Part shown: in pieces, positions 15,136-21,201 of the stretch | How positions within the stretch are numbered: the stretch's first letter is position 1 | Layout of the letters: each line of letters starts with the position of its first letter | Virus record (IMG/VR): IMGVR_UViG_3300045010_000739 | Span: 1 to 21,721 of that record | DNA: 21,721 nt | Source: a virus | Strand: one strand, 5' to 3' | Notes under the pieces: model-generated | Seen by the model: the letters and a program-made list of their open reading frames with translations, nothing else | Database searches by the model: none | Told to the model about the DNA's origin: nothing | Translations under genes and position numbers: made by a program

Positions 15136-15142
15136 CTATTAA

Positions 15143-15150
15143 TATTTATT
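15143..15150 (-). promoter_or_regulatory. Candidate late-type box AATAAATA, seven bases before phoH
   Basis: Seven of eight to TATAAATA on the minus strand, but with seven bases to the ATG and overlapping the stop codon of the upstream gene, so it fits the spacing pattern less well than the others. Confidence 0.25.
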
Positions 15151-15913
15151 CTATACATACAGCCGTTTTACCGGATGTGAGTGCAGAAGTGCAGGCAAAA
15201 CCACCTTTTATGTAATAAATAAATTTACATTCTCTTAATGATAGAAAATCTTCGAATGTTTTGTGGTAGGCCTCCTTTGTACAGCCTGGATAGTCTATAT
15301 GAAAAGGAGTTCCTTTAGTAGAAAAAAATTTAAGTTTTCTTTCTTTACAATAATCAAGAAATTTAGAACTGTCAGAGCATATAAAAAAATTATCTATATT
15401 TTTTTCTTTTGAAATTTCAAGTAATTTATTTACTATAAAATTATAACTTATTTTCTTACTAAAATCATAATCTTTCCAGTCAGATTGATCTCCACCAAAT
15501 CTACATGAAAGCCCTATCAAATTTTCGAATTTTGATTTATTGATTAATTTAAATTTAAACAAGTCATTAAAACATTCACAAAACGAATAATTATATAGAC
15601 CTAAAAAATCTATATTAGTTTTTACACAAATAATATCTTCTTTAAAATCTCCAGATTTTAAAATGTCTTTGTTTTGATTAAATAAATCTATGTCCATGGC
15701 ATAAATTTCTCTATAAGTGCCTTCTATCTTTCTTGGAAGCCAGTTAATTTTATTGGGTTGTAAGCATTCTGTTAAAGGAAAAGGATAAGACCAGTTTATT
15801 ATAAATTCTCTATTAGTAAACTTAGATAAACCGTAACAGGATATTAATCCTTTTATTCTGTCAGCCAGACCGCCTGCTGGATATGATGTACAGTTATAAA
15901 CTATATATTTCAC
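15146..15913 (-). CDS. Glycosyltransferase-like protein (fucosyltransferase-type)
   Basis: 255 residues, GTG start (15913-15911). The opening AGGLADRIKGLISCYGLSK (13-31) with G14-G15-L16-A17-D18-R19, then FIINWSYPFPLTECL, is the pattern of GT-B enzymes related to O- and alpha-1,6-fucosyltransferases (G-G-L-G-D-R type, sugar-nucleotide site). The later GLSCRFGGDQSDW and FFICSDSSKFLDYCKER fit the second half, where the GDP-sugar is bound. Donor and acceptor are unknown; possible targets are host surface polysaccharide, virion protein or hypermodified DNA bases. It is upstream of phoH on the same strand and divergent from the QueE-like gene (34-base gap). A different fold branch from the gene at 1-641. 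Confidence 0.68.
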   Translation of the reverse strand: MKYIVYNCTSYPAGGLADRIKGLISCYGLSKFTNREFIINWSYPFPLTECLQPNKINWLPRKIEGTYREIYAMDIDLFNQNKDILKSGDFKEDIICVKTNIDFLGLYNYSFCECFNDLFKFKLINKSKFENLIGLSCRFGGDQSDWKDYDFSKKISYNFIVNKLLEISKEKNIDNFFICSDSSKFLDYCKERKLKFFSTKGTPFHIDYPGCTKEAYHKTFEDFLSLRECKFIYYIKGGFACTSALTSGKTAVCIE

Positions 15914-15947
15914 TTGTTTTTTACCGCATCGATATTATATTATACAT

Positions 15948-16694
15948 ATGCCAGATATCAAAACTATTTTTCTAAGCGACGATAAAATATTTTATACATT
16001 GGAAGGTGAGGGCGAATATGTAGGCCGGCCGTCAGTTTTTATGAGGTTATCCATGTGTAATCTAACATGTAGGGGATTTGCCTCTGCTGATTCTCCTAAC
16101 GGTTGTGATAGCTTTATAAGTTGGTCAGTAAAAAATAGAATGACTTTTGATGATGTTTTCAACCTTATGACACAAAATAGTTACAACTGTAATTTAAGAG
16201 ATGGTGCAATATGGAAGATTACAGGTGGCGAGCCTTTGATTCAGCAGAAAGTATTATTAGATCTTGTACGAGATTTTACAAAGCGCTTCGGGTTTGTACC
16301 TCATATTGATTTTGAAACTAATGCTACCATACAACCGCTCGACGAATGGTCGGTATATAAGGTAACATACACAACATCCCCTAAGCTCTCTAATAATGGC
16401 GATCCAGAGGAAAAGAGATATAAGCCGGCAGTACTTAAATGGCATGTTAATGCTGGGTCAGGTTTTAAATTCGTTATTAATAGTGAAAAGGATTTAGAAG
16501 AGATTCTAGCAAAATATATTCATCATCAAGATATCTTAGTACCGCCGGAAAGGGTTTGGTTAATGCCTTGTTGTGGTAGTAGATTAGAGCATATAGAGAA
16601 AGCCGCTATGGTTGCGGAAATGTGTAAGCAGCATAATTTTAAATTTAGCCCTAGACTACAACTTATTATATGGGATAAGGCTTTAAAAGTTTAA
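15948..16694 (+). CDS. queE: 7-carboxy-7-deazaguanine synthase-like radical SAM enzyme (QueE)
   Basis: Third preQ0 step: 6-carboxy-tetrahydropterin to 7-carboxy-7-deazaguanine by a radical SAM mechanism. 248 residues. Family features: TLEGEGEYVGRPSVFMRLS (17-35, the QueE G-E-G opening), CNLTC (37-41), KITGGEPLIQ (91-100), the SAM-side GGEP at 94-97, DFETNAT (122-128) and TTSPKLS (143-149). Odd: the [4Fe-4S] motif is not the usual CX3CX2C. The residue three after C41 is F44, and the next cysteine is C53, giving CX3CX11C. QueE is known for variable cluster motifs, so it may still be active. It pairs with folE and queD; queC is not in the window. Confidence 0.88.
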   Translation: MPDIKTIFLSDDKIFYTLEGEGEYVGRPSVFMRLSMCNLTCRGFASADSPNGCDSFISWSVKNRMTFDDVFNLMTQNSYNCNLRDGAIWKITGGEPLIQQKVLLDLVRDFTKRFGFVPHIDFETNATIQPLDEWSVYKVTYTTSPKLSNNGDPEEKRYKPAVLKWHVNAGSGFKFVINSEKDLEEILAKYIHHQDILVPPERVWLMPCCGSRLEHIEKAAMVAEMCKQHNFKFSPRLQLIIWDKALKV

Positions 16695-16754
16695 CAGTTT
16701 ATTATTTCATTTTAACATATTTTTAATTTTATAACATAACAATCTATTTAACCA

Positions 16755-16762
16755 TATAAATA
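16755..16762 (+). promoter_or_regulatory. Late promoter box TATAAATA, exact match, four bases before 16767
   Basis: Perfect match to the T4 late octamer, in a 72-base gap that holds no gene, followed by ATAT and the ATG. It is the best promoter call in the window and would drive the run of virion-like genes at 16767-20239. No Shine-Dalgarno lies between it and the start codon. Confidence 0.7.
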
Positions 16763-16766
16763 ATAT

Positions 16767-17585
16767 ATGGTTACATTTTCAAAATTTTTAGAGAATGTTG
16801 CAGTAGGAAAAACTAACTCTATTGTAGGATCTGGTCCAAGTGCAGCTAAAATAGGAGTGATACAATTAAAAGATCTAGATGGCTCTATAATTGGCACCTA
16901 TAATTATGTAAACGGTGGATATGGAAGAGGATATATACCTTCAGGTGAATATATAGTTTTACCTGAAAAACCAGTAAACCCTCATCAATATGACGCTATG
17001 TCGCGCGATGGAGTGGCTTATAAGTTTCCTGTTGCGTTGAATAACGGCTCAACAAAAATACCCGATAAAAGAGTCGAAAGTATACCTACAAAAGATAATC
17101 CAAAAGGGGGGCCGAGAGATTATATAATGATTCATCCCGATGGCGGTACAAAAGGCACAATGGGATGTATAGGTATTCAAGGCAACGGGCAAGTACAAAA
17201 AGATTTTTATGAAAAATTAAATTATTTAATTAAAAGAAATAATGGATTTTATCCGTTAATGTTTGATACATCTAAATCATCCGTAAGTTTAGGACATAAA
17301 AATGAAAGGTTACCCGAACAACCTTCTTTAGAACCCTTCTCAGAGCCAACAGAAACATCTCAGCAAGTATCATTAAGTACAAGAAATAATAACGTAGCTA
17401 AGGCATTTACTGTGCCTGGTAGTAATCAACCAACTGAACAACCATCTCAAATGCAGTCCGCACAATCGGTTGATCAGCCTAGCCTAGAAACGGATAAGCC
17501 ACAACAAATTGCACCGCAAACTACTGGTAGCTACAAACATAAAACAACACTTGATTTAATAAATAAACTAAATGAAGTTAAATAA
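16767..17585 (+). CDS. L,D-transpeptidase-like murein enzyme with leader and Q/P-rich tail
   Basis: 272 residues. After a leader-like MVTFSKFLEN and a G/S stretch, residues 30-180 hold a YkuD-type core: YGRGYIPSGEYIVLP, then RDYIMIHPDGGTKGTMGCIG (117-136) with H123 and catalytic-type C134 in the order H-x(10)-C. Typical YkuD enzymes read S-x-G-C-[IV]-R; here the arginine is replaced (GCIGI). It would cut or form peptide bonds in host cell-wall murein, so an entry role fits, especially if carried in the virion. Residues 185-250 are Q/P/S-rich, as in the next two genes, suggesting a shared surface or flexible linker. Ten bases separate it from the next gene. Confidence 0.72.
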   Translation: MVTFSKFLENVAVGKTNSIVGSGPSAAKIGVIQLKDLDGSIIGTYNYVNGGYGRGYIPSGEYIVLPEKPVNPHQYDAMSRDGVAYKFPVALNNGSTKIPDKRVESIPTKDNPKGGPRDYIMIHPDGGTKGTMGCIGIQGNGQVQKDFYEKLNYLIKRNNGFYPLMFDTSKSSVSLGHKNERLPEQPSLEPFSEPTETSQQVSLSTRNNNVAKAFTVPGSNQPTEQPSQMQSAQSVDQPSLETDKPQQIAPQTTGSYKHKTTLDLINKLNEVK

Positions 17586-17588
17586 ATA
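17581..17588 (+). promoter_or_regulatory. Late-type box AATAAATA, six bases before 17595
   Basis: Seven of eight to TATAAATA, overlapping the end of the L,D-transpeptidase-like gene, then TATAAT and the ATG at 17595. The following TATAAT could also act as part of a box, so spacing is ambiguous. Confidence 0.3.
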
Positions 17589-17594
17589 TATAAT

Positions 17595-18530
17595 ATGAAT
17601 ACTCTTACTACAAAAAATATATTTTCTGTTTATATAGATAGTGTTCTATTAGAATCTGCTAGCAAATTTAATAGACAACAATTTGTAGATAGACTTCATA
17701 AAAAATCAGAAGTTTTTAGGGATGCTTTACTTGATTTAGCAACCAGAATTGATATGAACGAAAAAGATCAAGCAGATGCTATAGATGAATTGTTTGACGC
17801 TGCACAAAAAAATATTTTTGATTTTATAGAAAGCTATAAGGATGAAATAACCACCAGTAAAAACAGTGGTGAGTACACCAATCAAGCATTAGTTGATGAT
17901 ATAAACTCTGCATTTTCTTCATATCTTGGAAAAGTTGCTTTCTTATCAGGTCCAGATCAATGGAAAATGACATTTCCTTCTTCTTCAAATTTCTATCCTC
18001 AAAATAGACCACAACAACCAACACAACAATCCACAGCGCAGCAATCTCAACCTACACCTCCCGCACAAGCATTTAATCCACAAGCACAAAACTCTACACA
18101 ACAACCAACACAACAATCCACAGCGCAGCAATCTCAACCTACACCTCCCGCACAAGCACAAAACTCTACACAACAACCATTTACTCCGACTAAAAATGTA
18201 CCTGGTGCAGTTCCTCTTAATCCGTCATTACCTGTATCTCAACAACAAGTAAATCCATTTACCGGTCTGCCAATTGTACCAATTGGTAGCAACAAACAAC
18301 CTGGTGGGGGTTGGAACCCTTTTGCAAATGCATTTAAAGCAGGACCCGGAAGTACAGCTAAATATGTTCCAAAATCAGGCCCTCTAGCTGGTACCCAGCA
18401 GCCCGTATACCCTACAAGACAACAAGCGTATGATCAAAAAGAGGCCGGACAATCGCCTCTGGCAAATACGGGCAATGTTTTAGCAGATTTTAATAGGAGA
18501 AGAGCCTATCTTTCCGGAAGAGGTTATTAA
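17595..18530 (+). CDS. Virion-like protein with Q/P-rich tandem-repeat linker
   Basis: 311 residues, function unknown. N-terminal leader-like region with IDSVLLE (L-L-E near 18-20), then a helical domain (about 25-125) containing FVDRLHKKSEVFRDALLD and QADAIDELFDAAQK. Residues about 135-200 are a low-complexity Q/P/T/A linker built from an in-frame 29-codon duplication (see repeats). The C-terminal 100 residues are G/P/N-rich (NPFTGLPIVPIGS, GGGWNPFANAF) and end in ADFNRRRAYLSGRGY. Its TAA shares a base with the next ATG (TAATG at 18528-18532). Likely a structural or internal head protein by context. Confidence 0.75.
   Translation: MNTLTTKNIFSVYIDSVLLESASKFNRQQFVDRLHKKSEVFRDALLDLATRIDMNEKDQADAIDELFDAAQKNIFDFIESYKDEITTSKNSGEYTNQALVDDINSAFSSYLGKVAFLSGPDQWKMTFPSSSNFYPQNRPQQPTQQSTAQQSQPTPPAQAFNPQAQNSTQQPTQQSTAQQSQPTPPAQAQNSTQQPFTPTKNVPGAVPLNPSLPVSQQQVNPFTGLPIVPIGSNKQPGGGWNPFANAFKAGPGSTAKYVPKSGPLAGTQQPVYPTRQQAYDQKEAGQSPLANTGNVLADFNRRRAYLSGRGY
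18011..18071 (+). repeat. 61-bp direct repeat, copy 1
   Basis: Identical to 18098-18158 over all 61 bases; start-to-start distance 87 bases (29 codons), so the duplication keeps the frame. It encodes QQPTQQSTAQQSQPTPPAQA. A shorter flank (agcacaaaactctacacaac) also occurs twice. Perfect identity implies a recent duplication. Confidence 0.97.
18098..18158 (+). repeat. 61-bp direct repeat, copy 2
   Basis: Second copy of the repeat at 18011-18071, separated from it by 26 bases and encoding the same Q/P/T/A-rich segment. A variable-number repeat of this kind in a virion-type gene may expand or shrink by slippage or recombination. Confidence 0.97.
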
Positions 18531-20239
18531 TGACCTTTGATGAACTGTTTGATATTATAGCAGAACAAACACTAAGTACGGGCGCTGCTGCCCCGGGTGT
18601 GATGGCTGACTTGAAGCAAAAAGGTGCAGAATCTATACCTGGCACTCAATCTTTAAATCCTGTAAAACGCGGTGTCATGGAATTGCCTATACCTGGAATA
18701 GATAATCCTGAACTATCATTAAGTGACTGGGAGGATATTAGTTTTGAAGTAATGAAGATTATAGATCCTACTGGAGTACTAAGCTATAAAGACGCATTAA
18801 TTGCAGCAGGTAGAATGAATGATGAATTTGCAAAAAAATTAAATGGAGAAAATAATCATTTTTGGTTGTCTTTATTAGTTTTTGTTTTGTGTGTGTACGC
18901 TGCACTACCTAACGTAGGTATTGTTGCTGGAGGTATAGGCGGTTTAATACAGTATACCGGTAAAATAGGTGCTAGAATAGCCAGACATGAAATAACTCAA
19001 ACCATGTCTAAAGCAGCTACCAAAGAATTAGGATTGTTAGCTAAAATCACAGAACAGTATTTTACTAAGCATCCTGAACAGCTAATATCAATAGTTAATT
19101 TTGCTGCTAAACATGAATTAATCAATCCTGAAGCAGCAAAAATAATAGATAACTATTTTATAAAAAATCCACAAATTAGTAAAAAGGTAAAAGAAATGCC
19201 TCAATTGCCTGATTATTTAGAAAATAATGACCTACTAAATCAAACATTAAAAGTTTATGAAGATAGAATAGCCGGTAAAATAAAAAGTGAAGATTTAATA
19301 AGATTTAATGAATTAACTAGAAGGAAAGTATTATATGGTCTTTCTAAGGTAGAAGAAAGAGAATTAAAAACTTTATCAAAAAAAACCGATTTAAACCAAT
19401 ATGATTTAGAAAATTATCAAGAAGCACTTTATGCAAAAAATATAAGAGACATGGCAGATTTACAAGGACCTGAAACTATTTCTCAGGTGCTTGGTGGGGC
19501 AAAAGCATCTCAAGCAAAATTTAAACCTGAGCCTGAATCTACTGGATTGTCTAGATCTATGCAGCAGATATATGGCAAATCGACTGGAAATTATTATGGA
19601 ATAACAGGCGTTAAGGGAAATATAATTACACCGCCTTCTCCAACTTTAGCCGGTATAGGTAGGGGCCTATTAACACCGTCTCAAGCTAAAGTTAGATTGG
19701 GCAAAAATCTAGCAGCAGGGTGGGGTACAATGAATGAACCGACCCCAGGTGGAGGTACATCACAAGTGTCACCTACCTACAGACCAGCAGCTCAACAATC
19801 AGGCCAAATGCCTTCATATAATTATGAGATAGACCCTATTACTATTTCGTCCCCGGCTTTGACTAATTTACCTCCCGTACCGTTACCTCCTCAGAAGGCA
19901 CCTACGGGCGATCGCCCTGCAGGAGTTAAATTTGCGCCTTTATTTCAAAGACCTGCAGCTGCTACCGACAAAGAGCCGCTAGGACGATATACACCGAATG
20001 CAAAAAACTATTCTATTCCTGATAATACAATGCAGCTATTTAATAAGAATAAAACAAATGATGAGGGTGAGAGGTCAGCAGGTCCTATGCCTCTCTTTCA
20101 ACAATTGAGTGTACAAAATCACAATAAAGAAGAAGATAGGAAAAGAATCTCCCGGGAAGTAAAAAAAGAAGTTAATAAAAATATAAAATCATTTAAAGAT
20201 AGTCTTGAAAATTTAGATAAAGACAATACCTCGCCTTGA
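18530..20239 (+). CDS. Large virion-like protein with hydrophobic segment and leader
   Basis: 569 residues, not a family I can name. The start MTFDELFDIIAEQ is leader-like with an I-A-E site at 10-12, the same tripeptide cut in T4 internal proteins as I recall. SLSDWEDISFEVMKIIDPTG (63-82) precedes a hydrophobic segment WLSLLVFVLCVYAALP (112-127) and a glycine-rich VGIVAGGIGGLI (129-140), so it may insert in a membrane. Residues 150-330 are helical and charged, 330-480 P/G/Q-rich linkers, and the end is a lysine-rich helix. A leader plus membrane segment plus linkers suggests an ejected protein acting at the host envelope, by inference. A GAGG lies 7-8 bases before the ATG, a fair Shine-Dalgarno. 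Confidence 0.78.
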   Translation: MTFDELFDIIAEQTLSTGAAAPGVMADLKQKGAESIPGTQSLNPVKRGVMELPIPGIDNPELSLSDWEDISFEVMKIIDPTGVLSYKDALIAAGRMNDEFAKKLNGENNHFWLSLLVFVLCVYAALPNVGIVAGGIGGLIQYTGKIGARIARHEITQTMSKAATKELGLLAKITEQYFTKHPEQLISIVNFAAKHELINPEAAKIIDNYFIKNPQISKKVKEMPQLPDYLENNDLLNQTLKVYEDRIAGKIKSEDLIRFNELTRRKVLYGLSKVEERELKTLSKKTDLNQYDLENYQEALYAKNIRDMADLQGPETISQVLGGAKASQAKFKPEPESTGLSRSMQQIYGKSTGNYYGITGVKGNIITPPSPTLAGIGRGLLTPSQAKVRLGKNLAAGWGTMNEPTPGGGTSQVSPTYRPAAQQSGQMPSYNYEIDPITISSPALTNLPPVPLPPQKAPTGDRPAGVKFAPLFQRPAAATDKEPLGRYTPNAKNYSIPDNTMQLFNKNKTNDEGERSAGPMPLFQQLSVQNHNKEEDRKRISREVKKEVNKNIKSFKDSLENLDKDNTSP

Positions 20240-20268
20240 TTTAGAACAAATATCTATATAATTAAAAT

Positions 20269-20979
20269 ATGAGAATTTCGTTTAGCGGGGCTGCATGTAC
20301 AGGAAAAACAACTACATTTAATGCTTTTTTAAATAAATGGAATAATTATAAGACCCTGCAACCAGACTATCGACATCTAATTAAGGGTAAAAAGCATAGT
20401 AAATTTACAGATAAGCGAACTCAAAAAAGTATCTTGGAGTTTATGTATAACTCTCAAAAAAACTTTACATTACACGATAACATAGTTTACGATAGAAGTC
20501 CTATAGATAATTTAGTCTATACACTATGGGCATATGAAAAAAATATAAAAGGATTTAATGAAAAATTTGTTAATGACTGTATGGGTATTGTTAGGGAAAG
20601 CATGAGATCGTTAGATATTATTTTTCTCTGTACACGAGATTTAATGGGGTCAATAGTAAATGATGGCAAAAGAGAGGTCGACCCGGTATACGTGGCAGAA
20701 ACTGATAATATTTTTAAAGCAATTTCAAAACAGTCTCAATCAGGTACGTCACCATTATTTCCTCCAAATGACAGTCCAGCCATAATTGAAATTTATGGTA
20801 CTACTAAAGAAAGAATAGCTCAGGTAGCATTGTATGTAACAGAAGAAGGTACTATGTATGGTGAAGAACAAAGTATAGTTAATTTTGACGAGTTAATAAA
20901 AATGAAGTCGCTTATTGAAGAACAAAGAGGACAAATAACTAAAGAAAACAAATTACCTATTATAAACCCTAATAAATAA
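20269..20979 (+). CDS. P-loop ATPase/kinase-like protein (AAA_28/NadR-like)
   Basis: 236 residues. Walker A GAACTGKTT (7-15) close to the N terminus, then NIVYDRSPIDNLVYTLW (71-87), where the D-R-S element is the substrate or lid side typical of NadR-like nucleoside kinases, and LDIIFLCTRD as the following strand. This fits the AAA_28 group, which includes the ribosylnicotinamide kinase domain of NadR. The substrate cannot be determined. With the HIGH-motif nucleotidyltransferase at 9106 it could make up an NAD-salvage pair, but they are 10 kb apart. No leader tag. TATAATTA (20257-20264) lies four bases before the ATG. Confidence 0.75.
   Translation: MRISFSGAACTGKTTTFNAFLNKWNNYKTLQPDYRHLIKGKKHSKFTDKRTQKSILEFMYNSQKNFTLHDNIVYDRSPIDNLVYTLWAYEKNIKGFNEKFVNDCMGIVRESMRSLDIIFLCTRDLMGSIVNDGKREVDPVYVAETDNIFKAISKQSQSGTSPLFPPNDSPAIIEIYGTTKERIAQVALYVTEEGTMYGEEQSIVNFDELIKMKSLIEEQRGQITKENKLPIINPNK
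20971..20978 (+). promoter_or_regulatory. Candidate late promoter box AATAAATA, four bases before 20983
   Basis: Seven of eight to TATAAATA, then ATAT and ATG. Apart from the first base, the 15-base string is identical to the one at 16755-16769. It overlaps the last two codons and stop of the preceding gene. Confidence 0.45.
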
Positions 20980-20982
20980 TAT

Positions 20983-21201
20983 ATGAGCTTTATTGGGGAG
21001 TACAAAAAACTATTTGAAAGTTTTTCTTCAATAAAAGTAACTAATAGAGTATTTTACCCTAGATCAAGAAATTTTAATTTATCTCCACAGTTTATTTTTG
21101 CCTTTAAAGCGGAATATAAAAGATTAAAGGAGCAAGGTCTTTCTGATAAAGCAATTCTACAGAGTATTGCCAAAGCTCTGTTTTTTCACGCCAAAGATTA
21201 A
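20983..21201 (+). CDS. Small leader-bearing phage protein
   Basis: 72 residues, function unknown. The start MSFIGEYKKLFES is leader-like (L-F-E at 10-12). The rest is basic and aromatic (VFYPRSRNFNLSPQFIFAF) followed by a helix (AEYKRLKEQGLSDKAILQSI). Lies three bases after the P-loop gene and overlaps the convergent fibre-like gene by four bases at its stop. Confidence 0.65.
   Translation: MSFIGEYKKLFESFSSIKVTNRVFYPRSRNFNLSPQFIFAFKAEYKRLKEQGLSDKAILQSIAKALFFHAKD

Noticed and set aside
18011-18158. A short CRISPR-like array
   Set aside because: Only two copies, not palindromic, in frame within a protein linker, and the period equals whole codons.
17985-18176. Minus-strand open frame with cysteine/leucine-rich repeats opposite the Q/P linker
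   Set aside because: It is the antisense of the CAA/CCA-rich repeat; composition follows from the repeat and there is no start signal or family match.
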